DNA from: Aporrectodea caliginosa | Lineage: Eukaryota; Annelida; Clitellata; Crassiclitellata; Lumbricidae | DNA: 64,000 nt | Assembly: GCA_020284085.1 (NCBI GenBank) | Contig: JACEVL010000521.1 | Location: forward strand, 62,001-126,000 | Reading direction: 5' to 3' | Part shown: piece by piece, positions 52,101-61,848 of the stretch | How the letters are laid out: each line of letters begins with the position of its first letter | Position numbering within the stretch: the first letter of the stretch is position 1 | Position numbers and translations under genes: made by a program | The notes under the pieces: generated by a model | Told to the model about the DNA's origin: nothing | The model's input: only the letters and a program-made list of their open reading frames with translations | Databases searched by the model: none

Positions 52101-55100
52101 AATTTTCCAGTACTACATGGACATGCTTCTTTCTGCTTCTGCTTTTCCGCCAGAACCACATGCAATAATAACTATTTCTATAGTCGATTGTGTTGGACTT
52201 GCTTCTTGAACCAAAATGATACCGATATGTCATTTTAACCTTATACTGGACTTGCTTCCTTTTGCCAAAGCACGGCAGTATAAACCTTGATCCTCCTCAG
52301 TTTGTCCCTACCACAGTTATGCAGGGACCTTAAGTGGCAGTATTATTCGACAGTAATTTCACCGACTCAGGTTGGGAGCGCCACTGGTGAGTTCTTTTCT
52401 TGAAGTGGTACTCTATAAATTACAATTGCGATTCTCCTGTGCATTCTCATCAAAGGAAGTGATAGCTGGAATGTCGTTGTTTTAGTATTTCAAATTCAGA
52501 CCCTGATACCCTCATGGATCGCCCTTGAAACAAGTGCCACTCTCAGATGCCTTCTTTCTTCTTTCTCTTGGGCCTGGCGTGGAAGTGTTGCTCACTACCA
52601 GTATGTATCTTGAAGAGGTGTCACATGTTACGTATTATGTTGTGTAGGCTCATGTTATGTAATACATTCCATAGGCATATGTTACTATCACATTGTGTAC
52701 TGTGTAGGCACTTATACATGTAGACATTTTATATGTCATCATAAAACCATTAATAAAGAATGCAATGCGCGACCTGTGACCTAACTCTGTTCGATCCTCA
52801 CTCTTCATAGCTAACAAAATTGCACTCCCATCAATGTGGACTCTTGTTAAGCCCCACACCGGAAAATTCTCAAACCCACCGACAGTAGCCGGATTTCCGG
52901 TTTCCCTGACCTATTGCATTTCAACTAGGTTGCTCCAGGAGTCTATGATTCATGACAGTGACCTCAACGGAAGCCACTATGATGATGATGATGATGAAAC
53001 CGACCATTTCTACTGCGCCGTAACAAAGCACATGCTGTTACAAGGGCACTATCAACCGATGCCTTGCGCGTCACCATATTGGCGCGATTGAATTCTCTGT
53101 ATCAGAACTGATTAGACAACGACCTGCAGGTGTTGAAGGTCATCCTCCTGGATGTTAGACATGATGTTGTAGATCTGGATAGAGCTGAGCATCGTACTAA
53201 GGGCAAAAACTGTGGCACAGTCTTTGACGGTCGACTGACTGTCGAACGCTCCTTGTGTATCCATCAGCAACACACATGCCTTCAGAAAAACATGGAACAC
53301 ACAAAACTCTGTATATACAAAAGAATATCACAGAAACTTATTACAGGAACTCAACTGTATACACCAACAAATGGCCCAAAATCTTAAAGTCTTAATACAT
53401 ACAAGAATAATATGGACACTGTGTATACATGAACAGCACAGAAACTTTGTACACAAAGAGAATGCACAGAAACTTTGTACAAAAAGATTTCATAAATTAT
53501 GCATGTAATATGTATAAGTACCAAAACTTTACACAAGTATGTGCATGCATGCATATAAGTATGCATGAAGAAACTGAATATAGTGCTGCCTGTTTTATGG
53601 TACCTCCATCTGTGCTGATCTTCTTGCCGTAGTACTACCATAGTACTATCATTACCCTAAACCAATCCCTCACCCCCATATGGTTACCTAACTGATCTAA
53701 GCAACTGCATTTTAGGAATATCACACAATCCTTGTTAAAAAATTAAATATTCGTAAATTTCCATCAGAAAAATATTTATTAACTATCAACATTCAATTAA
53801 AGCTTAGTGCACGCAATGACTAACCTTCAAAGTACACAGTTGAGGAAAAATTAAAACAGAAACTAACAAAAGCCTCTGAATGAGGACAGTCGTAAGGAAA
53901 GATTCATCACCTGTTCACCGCTTGGAAGGACAACATCGAACGGCTCGCTCCACATCAGGATACCAGACGTATTCCGGTCTGATCCGCCTCTCCATGGAAA
54001 TCCTTTCAGAGGTTGACTGGGATCGCCGAGCCACTCACTACCACCCTGAAACAACAAACAAGCGGTCATATGCAGATTAGTCACCATAATGTCCAGATTC
54101 TGGCCACTGTAGCCTCACGTCTCGTTTCCCCAACTTTCACATTTCAACCGGGATCTTCTGAATATTCACCTGATTACAACTTGGTGTTGGTGTGCCATCA
54201 GTTGATGCCTTGTGCATTAGACACCAGCACAACATTAGTTACTAAATACTATTTAAAAATCAATGTTGACTGTTCAAATGTAATTGGAAACTTCTATCGA
54301 GCCAACGTCTAATTCATATGGCATAAAGCGATATGCTTACACTTCAAACAACCACTGACTGACAGTATGCTTGATATTTCCTGTTGCCCAGCATCAGTGC
54401 TCACTTTGGAACTATGTAAGGGGCATCATAAAGCTTGAGTTACATTGCTTAAAGCAACTCACCTTGTTACTAAGGCAACGCAAGAAGAAGTCCAGCAGAA
54501 ACGACTTTCCCTTGCGATACGCTCCAGCAACAGACACAACAATAACTTTCTTGTCTCGAACGCGTTTGTCCAAAAGGATTCGCTCGAGCGCTGCTTCGTT
54601 CAAGGAGAACGTGTGATCATCCTCGGTCACGACTACCTGCAGGGCAGAGGCTGGGGAACCAGTACCTGTTTCTGAACACAAAGTACCACTCACTCTAAGA
54701 AAAAGACTATTTGTACCTTCAGCTAGCCTAGGAGGCAGCAATGTAGTATAGTAGGAACCAGATTCAATCAAGGGAGCCAGTCAGTCATAAGGGCAAACAT
54801 GACTACATGAACATTATAAGTTTACATGAAAGTGGGGAGGTTAAATGTTGGACGTACTTTTGGAATAAATTATATAAAAACTAAAATTTGAAACTAGCGA
54901 TTTGTACCTTTAAACTATAGGTGGTTAGTTTGTAACTGGGCATTGATAACTACGCCAAATTTAAATATTATGTCTGCATCTGTTACTTCATCATCCAGGG
55001 TATCTCCATTCCCATTATCCTTATCTTATGCATACCCTAAGTCCCTAACGGTACCCTGCCAAAGGATAACGTTCCAGGGTTGGGTGCTAATGCATAAGGT

Positions 55101-55274
55101 CGCTTTCGTCTTCATTCAAAGGATCTACAAGTGATAACCGACCATAGTATACTCAATTGGTAAAGAATAAAGCACAAGAAAGCTATTGCTTAGGCCAATT
55201 ATTTGGAGAGTTTCGCTCTTCATTGGAACATTAACTAATTCATTAAAATAACACAACGAACCAGTGTCAGCCAT
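43136..55274 (-). CDS. Atlastin, ER membrane-fusion dynamin-like GTPase
   Basis: Drives homotypic fusion and three-way junctions of ER tubules. Twelve exons join in phase to 517 residues: 55262-55274, 54463-54671, 53911-54045, 53124-53279, 51658-51714, 51149-51241, 50496-50634, 49414-49541, 48523-48579, 48321-48392, 47167-47595, 43136-43201. Visible are the P-loop GAYRKGKS (54-61), [14 protein letters not shown] (G3, 124-137), the VRDW G4 motif (196-199), PMPHPGL-like [10 protein letters not shown], the middle-domain helices, and a two-segment membrane hairpin (about 427-473). The ten internal exons are secure. Exon 1 (13 bases, MADT plus one base) is supported by a good start context and phase, but its donor GTTCGT is weak. 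The 22-codon last exon (acceptor TTTTGTAG, ending KKTQ) is phase-consistent only. Human ATL1 is 558 residues, so the C-terminal tail is short here. The 43419-46830 LINE would lie in the last intron. Confidence 0.93.
43561..46083 (-). CDS. Retrotransposon endonuclease C-terminal part and reverse transcriptase
   Basis: Copies element RNA into DNA at a nicked target. The 840-codon frame starts within the endonuclease (NIYRPPS, then the catalytic MGDFNIDVD, with SDHVAIF near the domain end). The reverse transcriptase follows: NYRPIS, a [13 protein letters not shown] palm motif, [13 protein letters not shown], and the catalytic [12 protein letters not shown]. The thumb region has [12 protein letters not shown] and [10 protein letters not shown], and the C-terminus has [14 protein letters not shown]. 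No internal stop is present, so this is a young copy. It should be read as a continuation of the frame at 46073-46828, from which it is separated by a frameshift; the apparent start here is not a real one. Confidence 0.92.
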   Translation of the reverse strand: MFVNIYRPPSLSLTDFLSEFQSLLEYLISSPSEIVIMGDFNIDVDVANHYSLAFLDMLEGFDMRQLITFPTHNKGHILDVLITRSDSKSLHSVTSVESYFSDHVAIFSKFDFPFKAPPNYRIVKFRPWHKIDLNKLKNDILASPLLLSPAQTANELALQFQSTLTELLDKQIPFKIKRVVERTPQPWFNSAISEARRRRSQLERWWHHSRLPSDHIKFKQQCKHVRKLVSSAKSEYLTNLIAESSASPKSLWLALNKLLHREKLHLAPTMCLAAHDLASKFLNFFADKISSIRLKLISSFALDKFLYPNCTPPIMDYFLPTTVGEVRTLIFSSPNKTGLLDTIPTWFLKECFDVLGPTITSIINFSLHEGSFPSTFAHAIVHPLLKKPSLDPDDLSNYRPISTLNFISKILERIVLNRMQTHLSSNSLISPFQSAYRKFHSTESALLTVHNDIICSMDGGKVTALVLLDLSAAFDTVDHSILLHRLENWFGISGPALDWFSTYLSPRTQSVYLNGNYSSDALLTCGVPQGSVLGPLLFTLYTTPLGALLDNHLLKYHFYADDTQIYISFDSLSCDSSVQLLSAVFDEVQSWMASNKLLLNPSKIEFLLLGTPQQLKKFDGLKSLKLGDSIVELADAARNLGVVFNSTMSLTGHVNSICKASYMFIRDIRRIRRYVPMSARISLANALVSSRLDYCNSLLTGINKSNILKLQRVQNSLARAITNTSKYEHITPLLKSLHWLPVHERIRFKLGLIVYKTLNSSQPQYLKSVLIPLTYHYSMRSSDCLCLVIPKSKTVLGERAFSVAGPAFWNSLPVSVRCAQSLVSFRSRLKTYLFQIAYPP
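46073..46828 (-). CDS. Retrotransposon N-terminal region with 2A and endonuclease start
   Basis: 251 codons. A hydrophobic leader ([15 protein letters not shown], about residues 28-42) and a second hydrophobic run ([10 protein letters not shown]) precede GDIEINPGP at residues 128-136, a complete match to the 2A ribosome-skipping consensus D-(V/I)-E-x-N-P-G-P. After it the endonuclease begins: [23 protein letters not shown] with the catalytic Glu, and [10 protein letters not shown]. The frame ends at LIVC where a 4-base shift breaks the join to NIYRPPS. Downstream of the 2A break the product would start with proline. Confidence 0.9.
   Translation of the reverse strand: MYMYTSPICQTRPPSIDIMTFTMAASSCCLILHCVFFMLLLFAKSGLDNSVTDFSNASPHSGLFTNLAQAHSFYLVPGVALSVRSYVLLYSSSNYTSYPVLRAGLRRSSSTKCRGLSLYLLLLFLLAGDIEINPGPIRIQSLSIGLLNICSLRNKAAVLHNFLCQHYLHILALNETWLQPNDTAAFISDVTPPTFSILNEPRSSGKGGGLAFLFKSYLPLHKFSLPIPKPKSFEVLAATLNSGNKQVLIVC
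46421..46447 (-). other. 2A ribosome-skipping motif
   Basis: Codes GDIEINPGP; peptide-bond skipping would fall between the last Gly and Pro (residues 135/136). The upstream leucine-rich stretch and Ala-Gly fit functional 2A contexts. APE-type non-LTR elements of echinoderms and other marine invertebrates are known to carry such motifs near the N-terminus. Confidence 0.85.
48935..49100 (+). mobile_element. tRNA-like SINE fragment
   Basis: 'gtagttgattggttaaagtgc' (box A-like) and 'agtatgggttcaaaactc' (box B-like), ending in an AATAATAATAATAA tail. It lies in an atlastin intron. Confidence 0.5.
49190..49350 (-). mobile_element. LINE 3' fragment
   Basis: Inverted tail 'tatttatacagcaccacctc' with 'gacagactcatcagagatgc', followed by 'agacgcagtttgttccagatgg'. 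This corresponds to the complement of LINE ends such as that at 61680-61790. In an atlastin intron. Confidence 0.5.
49995..50346. mobile_element. hAT-like MITE, 352 bp
   Basis: Begins CAGGGTGGGATGCGTACG and ends GCACATGCCTT. The flanking 8-bp repeat GTCTAAGA is perfect (49987-49994 and 50347-50354). GGCCCTTGA/GGCCCCTG-type subterminal words occur on both sides. No transposase. In an atlastin intron. Confidence 0.85.
50755..50996 (+). mobile_element. tRNA-derived SINE, family B
   Basis: Box A-like 'agtgtagtgcttaggatgc', box B-like 'tgtgttcaaattcccacc', and a 3' block 'aaataaagtcgcaaactc' with 'tgactgcttctcagag', colinear with the copies at 18866 and 40337. In an atlastin intron, antisense to the gene. 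Confidence 0.75.
51917..52280. mobile_element. Mariner-like MITE, 364 bp, with internal palindrome
   Basis: Terminal inverted repeats of about 33 bp start TACTGCCCTGCTTTGGCAAA and are flanked by TA on both sides (51915-51916 and 52281-52282), the Tc1/mariner duplication. The unit AAGCAAGTC with AAAAAGGCAA-like neighbours recurs at least five times in both orientations. A near-perfect internal palindrome of about 75 bp is centred near 52060 (CCAAGGCAAAAAGAAGCAAG and its complement). In an atlastin intron. Confidence 0.85.
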
Positions 55275-55640
55275 CTTTGCAATCTCTCATGCCACCATTC
55301 ACATATATACTCTCCGTTGAGAACGGCGTGTACCCGTGTACCAAGCAACAGATGGCGCGTTACGACAGACGACGGATTATTATAGATGAAGCACATTTTA
55401 TTCATATGCAGAATATGCGCAATAGGAATTAATTATACATTCGAATAATAATAATCTTTCTTTAGCGACCATATTATATAGCCTACGGCATCGATTAATT
55501 CTATTCATTTTTCAATGAATTGCTCGCGTCAGATCCTTGATCACCACCCAAAAAAGCGAAGTCGCAGGAGCCATGGCTTATTCACAGGCGCTTAGTCAAA
55601 ACATAATTGATAGCCGCGTGGTGGTGCAATCGGTTCCAGG

Positions 55641-56025
55641 CAGGGCTGTTAAAGGCTTGGTTTTTTGGTTTTTGGTTTTTTTGGTTTAAAAAAAAAACAA
55701 AAAATCGCAAATTTTGGTTTTTTGGTTTTTTACAAATTTTGAAATTATAAATGCCAAAAATAGCGTCTCTTCAGCTCTCTTGACAATAATATTGTTGTAT
55801 GGCTTTGTTAACTTCGTTTTATGCCATTCTACGGTTCTACTGTTCTAGTTAATTTCATTTATAGCCTATGCATCTGATTAATTTGAACGGTATTCTGCCA
55901 TTTCAATGAGTTTTATGATCCGAGATAGGAAAATCTCAAAAAGAAAAAACCAAAAAACAAAAAAACCATAAAAAACCAAAAAACCAACTTTTCATTTAGA
56001 AAAAGTTTGGTTTTTTGCACCTCTG
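55641..56025. mobile_element. hAT-like MITE, 385 bp
   Basis: Begins CAGGGCTGTTAAAGGC and ends TTTTTTGCACCTCTG, with a perfect 8-bp flanking duplication GTTCCAGG (55633-55640 and 56026-56033). Subterminal tandem TTTGGTTTTTTGG words on the left are inverted as CCAAAAAACC on the right, so the strands can fold over most of the element. Confidence 0.93.
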
Positions 56026-56356
56026 GTTCCAGGTCAAGATCCAAATTAATTAAGGGGTCAGGCAGACACCGTTCGTGAATAAGCTGACGCCATATAGGGC
56101 CTATAATAATTACGCACTTAGCCTAGCTTAAGTTAAAGTAGCACTTTAGAGTTTACAATTGCGTTAAAAAGTATTTGGCTTTTGCTTGGACGGCCAATGC
56201 AATGATTTAAATAGGCCTATTGCTATTGGCTACATGCTTCACCTATCGGCAGAGGTGATATTACAATGTTCATATTGTGAAGTTTTAGTGACAGGCGGCC
56301 TATAGCTCAAGACTTGTCAAGGTATTATACTAATATGTAGGCTATGGTCCCATAAT

Positions 56357-56594
56357 GGTATTGTATTGTATTGTATTGTATTTGAACACTTGTTATAGCG
56401 CCCCTACCAGATTTCCTATTCAGAGGCGCTCCCGACTACTGCGCGAACGCTGAATCGGAGTTTCACGCCGAAGCGCATGAGCAATTGCGAGTGAAGGACT
56501 TGCCCAGGGGTCCCTACGCGGCGACTTTGAGGTGGATTCGAACCCGCAAACCTCCAGCTGCAAGGCACCGAACATACCCTACACCACCGCGCCC
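56357..56594 (-). mobile_element. tRNA-derived SINE, family A, inverted copy
   Basis: Colinear complement of 10876-11101: ATTGTATTGT tail, 'cagaggcgctcccgactact', 'gcgcatgagcaattgcgagtg', box B complement 'ggattcgaacccgc' and box A complement ending 'caccaccgcgcccc'. Divergence is low, so the family was active fairly recently. Confidence 0.88.
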
Positions 56595-56597
56595 CAG

Positions 56598-56765
56598 TTG
56601 TATTGTGATGTGTTGTATTGTGTGTTGTATTGTACTCCACGTTTATAATGCGACCGAGCCACCCGCAGTAAAGATCCGAGAAATTAATCTCTGATAAACC
56701 GACCCGACCGGGAAGCGAACCCGGGGCGCCGGCGAACAGGCACCAACCCACTCGGCCACTCAGGA
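56598..56765 (-). mobile_element. tRNA-derived SINE head, another family
   Basis: On the minus strand, 'tgagtggccgagtgggttgg' (box A-like) and 'gggttcgcttccc' (box B-like) are spaced as in a tRNA. The ends do not pair as an acceptor stem, so this is a SINE head rather than a tRNA gene. A TGTATTG-rich tail follows at about 56598-56640. Confidence 0.55.
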
Positions 56766-57731
56766 TCCTCGTATACGATATAATTATATGGATTATATTG
56801 TTATGTACGTGGCCCCATAATGTACGCATTAAACTGTTATATGGATTAGCCTAATGTAGGCTACGTAGGCCCACGCCTCTGCATTGCCCTGTCTGACTGC
56901 CTTCAGTTAAAGATAGCCTACACAGCTGCGGTTAGGAGCATGATGGATATATTTTGTGATGATGTATACAGGCTACGTGTGCGTCATTGACACATTGCGT
57001 ATACGTCGTCTATTTTGAATACGCGCTCGTGCGTGGAAACCCTTATATTGGACAAAATGTGGCATTGAACCATTATGGCATTCTTGCCAGAATATTTCGC
57101 CTAACCCACCGCATGTTGGCCGTGATGACGTGCCCAGCTTTGACGTTTGCCCTGTCTGCTCCAATTTTGCCCGGTTAGCTAGCCTGCGTAGGCTAGGCCT
57201 ACATGTAAGATCGTAGGCCTACATCCCACGCGTACGTGGCCCTCATTCAAACTGGTTGCGGTGCTTGTGATCGAAGGACTTCATGTCTACCCGATTATTA
57301 ATTCAATGAAAAAAGTGTAGGACCGACCCGGACGATGCCATACGGTCGCTACAGAAACAAGGGTAGACTACATTTACATTTAGGCCTAATTTCTGTGGTT
57401 ACCCATGGATCGTAATCGTAATCTCGAGATTTCTACAGTGCCCAAAACAGCCATTTCGTCACAGGCGCTTAGTCAAAATAAAATCGATAGGCAGGAGGTG
57501 TAAAATGGACGTGGCAGTAGTCCTACATTTCCACTTACCTGTACGATCATGTGCATTAATTTTGAAGGTGATGTCAAAACCTGACACCTCCGACAAATTC
57601 TCAGAGCCTTTGTGAAATGCGCTCTATGAATAAGCCTAATGTAGCCTGCTAGATGTGACTTTTGTGACACTTGTACCATTTGTACACACCCCGACCAATG
57701 AAAAGCTTCTCCTTTGGTCACGTGAAATATT

Positions 57732-57741
57732 GCTATATATA
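57732..57741 (+). promoter_or_regulatory. Probable cystatin TATA box
   Basis: CTATATATAG about 100 bases before the cystatin start codon. With initiation roughly 30 bases downstream the 5' UTR would be about 75 bases. Consistent with a strongly expressed secreted-protein gene; not proven. Confidence 0.5.
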
Positions 57742-57838
57742 GCTCTTGGCGTTGCATTATTTTGACAACAAGATTTTTGTAGACTTTGTTTTGCGTTGTA
57801 AATTCTTGTAATCTGAAGCAGTGTTTTTAGACATCATA

Positions 57839-59444
57839 ATGGCTCAGAAAGATGGCTTTAGCGCCTGCTTCCGTCTTTTCTTTGTGGTTTTAGTTGTGGC
57901 TGCTCTTGCCCAGTCATCGTGTATCGATAAGATACGTGGGATCCTGAATGGGTCAGAGGGTCGTCTTCTTATGGGCGGATGGAGGGCCATTGATGACCCG
58001 CAGGGCGATCGAGTCGTGAATGGCATTGTGGCCTCTGGTGTGAAACAGCACAACCAACAGTCCAACGATATGCGCCAATATGAGCGATTTGATTATGGAA
58101 ATGTCGAAGCCTATTCACAGGTAAGATTCTTTCGACGTGGCAGTAACTCGACTGTTTCAGGGGTCCCGAACCAGTCTTTATGTTTCATTTTAGGTCATTA
58201 TACGAACATTGAAAACATCATTAACAGTCTTCGAACAAAGATAAATTGCCATTTATTTATATAGGACAGAGGTATTATAATAGCTGACTCAATCTTCAGC
58301 AGTGCATGGAGTTCATCAGAGGTTTGGGAACTTGGACCACTTGATCTGTCAGAGACGAAATTGTTCCCCACGATTTCGGTGGCTGTTCAAGTACAAACGC
58401 CCCTGCCCATCCAGAACATTATAACCATACCAGTGCCATATTGAATTGGCAATAGTGATAATGATTACTTTCTGTTAACATATAGACATAGGTGTAGCTA
58501 CATTGAGGCACGAGGAGGTAGTTGCCTCCTCTTGCTTTTCTTATATACTGGAACTTCCATTGACTAATGACCTTAATGACGAGGATTTTGCCAATAGCCT
58601 GTGAAGTTGCCTCCTCTTGAATTTAAGTCTCGCTACATGCCTGCATGTAGAAGGAAACCTTGAGAAACTTGGATAATTAGAATAACAACAATAATAATGA
58701 CAGTGTTTACTAACAGCTACCAGCAATCTGTTTGATAATAGTAAAGAGTAAACCGATTATGAATTGGCGACTTAAGTCATACAAACAATCATGTCAAATG
58801 GAGACAACCACTGAACCTTGATGTGGCTGAGGTGCAGGGCAGACGATATATGGCACACAATAATAGTCGATGACTGTTTTCAAATTCATTACAATGATGG
58901 AATGTTGGCTCGTGATGGATAGCACTTGTAACAGGCTGGACACAAACTGCATACTCTAGAAGAAGGGCAAATAGTATATTGTAATTAATAATAATACGTT
59001 TGTGCGACATGCGACATGGTGTGCAGAAGTGTGCTTTCACTCAGCCAAAGGTCATTGGTTTGAATCTTCTGAGCACACAGTGTGACAACTGGGCAGTTGT
59101 TTATGCACCAACTGATTCTATCACCAAAGTGTATGATTTGATGTGAAGCTGGAAAGTAAAGGATATGTTCGGGCTCAGTGCTCACATCTTTTGGATTTGA
59201 CCAGTATGGAGTATGGACTTAGGTTCCTTAGAGAATTAAGTTAGTTGCACCTCTGCATTTCAGTATTTGAAAATGAAACTTTATATACAGATTTTCGCTT
59301 AGCATTAATTGTGGAATAATGGTTTGTAACTGATCTACTCATTACTTTTAATTTCAGCTGGTGAACGGTCAGAACTACTGCGTACAGTTCTTTCTTGTGA
59401 GCAACGGTTGCAAGAACAGCTTGAGCGATTATTGCAGAGATGGA
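57839..59444 (+). CDS. Secreted type-2 cystatin (cysteine protease inhibitor), 3' exon not found
   Basis: Cystatins block papain-like cysteine proteases. Exon 1 (57839-58120) encodes 94 residues with a signal peptide (hydrophobic FRLFFVVLVVAALA, cleavage near residues 25-28) and the N-terminal Gly pair in LMGGW (46-47). Exon 2 (59358-59444) starts immediately after Gln94 and restores QLVNG (94-98), the QxVxG inhibitory loop, then YCVQFFLVSNGCKNS with cystatin-like cysteines. Both junctions are phase 0, as in vertebrate cystatin genes. The second donor is GGA|GTGAGTG. If unspliced, the frame would end about 14 codons later. The exon with the C-terminal PW loop was not identified in the remaining 4.5 kb, so the gene is partial here or runs past the window. 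Confidence 0.8.
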
Positions 59445-60639
59445 GTGAGTGAAGCAGGCGTACAGTTATTCATTCAGTAAATTTCTGCCCAAAAGCACCA
59501 TCACTGGTCCGCAGACCACCACTTTGGGAAGCACTGTTCTAAAGCACTATTTTCATAATGCACAAGACGTCACTTGATGGCCATTTTGACAAATAATCCA
59601 TTTGAGAAACCTTAAAATCTGACAGGTTATCAATAGGTCAATCAATATCGTTTTTTCAGTATATCAAGCTGACATAGATGCAAGTTGTTACATAATGTGC
59701 ATAAGCATATTTATCAGAAGTCAGCAGTTGAAACACATGAGTCTTAAGTTTACAGCTGAATAACGGAACAATACAAGTCTGAATAAGAACTGACGGAACA
59801 CATGGAACTTAGCTTCAAAGCTTTCATACTTGCCATTTAGAACATATGGGAGTGATAGACTAATTTTCTCTAATACTGTGAAGTTGTTTTCTTTGTAGAA
59901 GAAGTTAGTGTGTTCTGTGTCGGCATACAAGGCTTTTAGAGAAACGGATGCTAGCATCGATCCTACGACACTTGTCTGCACGACATCTGCATAAAGATTC
60001 ACGCATGAAGATTACTTGGAACCACTTCAGAAATCTGTTCTTTAGTTTACTTGAAGATTCTTTATGTATTGTCTTTCACATGTTTCACATACCTAGCTAA
60101 AATGTTTTAGTTACGTTAATTTATTGAATAGCAATGAAATTCAGCAACTGAAGCACACTAGATTGAGGCAAGGTCTTTGGGATAGATATTTTAATTTTCC
60201 TTTTTTGTAATGTTTGTTGTTTTGGACTAGTGTGAATATTTTGAAAATGTCTGCATTCCATCAAATGGTATTATAGAAAAATTATATTTAATGAAGTAAT
60301 TGCATATATTTTAAGAGATTGAATTGAAAACATATGGAGCATATGCATACACTATCATTCTAGACAGCAAAAATGAAAACATGGATATTCCTGTCAGCAA
60401 GTAGAAATCTGAGTATTCTTTATTGACTGCCAGCAAACGGTGGTAATACAGTAGAAATATGCAATTGTATTCTATGCAATGCCATATAACATTCTTATAA
60501 AGATATTTCTTTTTGCAAAGGTGAATTATAATTGATTTTGTGGCTTAACAAATAAGTTATTGTGTCATGTCAACATAGGTCAGAGCTTCTGTGTGTTGAG
60601 GTAGACAAAATGAGATGTTGAAATTAATGAGATGCTTAT

Positions 60640-61200
60640 CCATAAATTGTCTGGTAGCCTGTTCTCCATGAACAGCTCTTATCTGAAGGAGCTTTTAGGT
60701 CTATTCTCTTGAATAAAGTTAGACTTGGTAAGCAGTTTCATCTCAAAGTCCAGTTCTCGTAATAAGTATTTCTGTTGTCGTGTTGGAGTCCGTCAGTTTA
60801 ATCCTGAACAATTGTGTTGACAATTACCTAGCCTAAAATGAACTCGTAACACCAATTGCCTCGTAAGGATATGCAAAGTTTTTGGATTTTGACCATTCTG
60901 CTCCAACGATTATGGTTCTTCACTGCGGGTGATTTGAAGCGACCATCAACTGATGTCTTGTTCATCGTGATAACGGCGCTATAGAAGTCACTAGATTAGT
61001 TTACGATTGCCATTAGCTCTAGACTAGATAGTTGTTCCTTTAACAGTAATTACATGATTAGCTAGGGCATATCATGTTGTATCTCAAAGGTGAAGGTTTC
61101 TGATGGGAAAAGATTGCTGTTGCCGTTAGTTTCGGGTGTTGCCAGGTCCAATTCTTCGTTATGAAACTGCGTCTTCTGAAAAAATATACAAACCGTTAAA
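60640..61200 (+). repeat. Duplicated segment, copy 1 (LINE-derived)
   Basis: Shares blocks in order with 61450-61850 plus 63406-63550: 'ataaattgtctggtagcctg', 'ttatctgaaggagcttttag', 'agctagggcatatcatgt', and 'gggtgttgccaggtccaa' followed by 'cttcgttatgaaactgcg'. Its first part is the same LINE reverse-transcriptase C-terminal region as copy 2. It carries the intact site AGCTAGGG (61060-61067) that is occupied by a hAT element in copy 2. Confidence 0.8.
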
Positions 61201-61389
61201 TGAATTTTAGACATTCGGTATTGGATTGTTCAGCTTCCGAGTGCAGCCGTGTTTCTGAAACCGGTTTCCTGGCATACTGCAATCTGACATTTTTGTGGAG
61301 GTGGTAATATGTAATGCTTGTTTCTTGATGCCATTTTATTTAGTGAAGATATTTGAAATTGCTGTGAATTATAAATTTTGCACTTAACA

Positions 61390-61848
61390 AGATGGATTTT
61401 TACGATGTTGCACTGGTTGCCTGTGCAAAAACGCAATGAATTTAAGATCTTGATGCTTATCCATAAATTGTCTGGTAGCCTGTTCTCCATCTTACTCTTA
61501 TCTGAAGGAGCTTTTAGGTCTCATTCTCTTCCATCTGTTGTATGGTGACTTGGTTTCACAGGCCTGAACTGTCATGGTTCAGCATATTAATAAGTATTTT
61601 TGTTGTCGGTCCAGTCCGTCTTCATGGAATAAGTTGTGTAACAACCTGCCACATGAACGCCTAAGCCTTTTGCCTCGTTTATGCAAGTTTCTGAAGACCA
61701 TTCTGTTCGATTGTGATGTCACTTAGGTCGGGGCGCCTCTGATGAGGTTCTCTTGAGGTGGCGCTATAGATGTACATGCAAGTTTACGATTGCCATAAGG
61801 ACGCCTACACAGTACACACATTTACGTCAACATAATTATTAGCTAGGG
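61390..61848 (+). mobile_element. LINE reverse-transcriptase C-terminus and 3' tail
   Basis: A plus-strand frame begins VALVACAKTQ in one reading and MLHWLPVQKRNEFKILMLIH in another; the latter is the standard LHWLPV..R..FK motif. Then come 'catggaataagttgtgtaac' and 'aagaccattctgttcg', and the tail 'ggggcgcctctgatgagg' with 'tggcgctatagatgt'. Broken by stops. Confidence 0.75.

Larger units (their letters stand above)
55275..57730. other. Intergenic between atlastin and cystatin
   Basis: Divergent arrangement: atlastin leaves on the minus strand and cystatin on the plus strand. The atlastin promoter should lie just above 55275, but no motif is evident. The rest is a MITE (55641-56025), two inverted SINEs (56357-56765) and unrecognised sequence rich in 'taggcctac' words. 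Confidence 0.4.

Noticed and set aside
56690..56765. tRNA gene on the minus strand
   Set aside because: Box A and box B are recognisable, but the terminal bases do not form an acceptor stem and a repetitive tail follows, so it is a SINE head.
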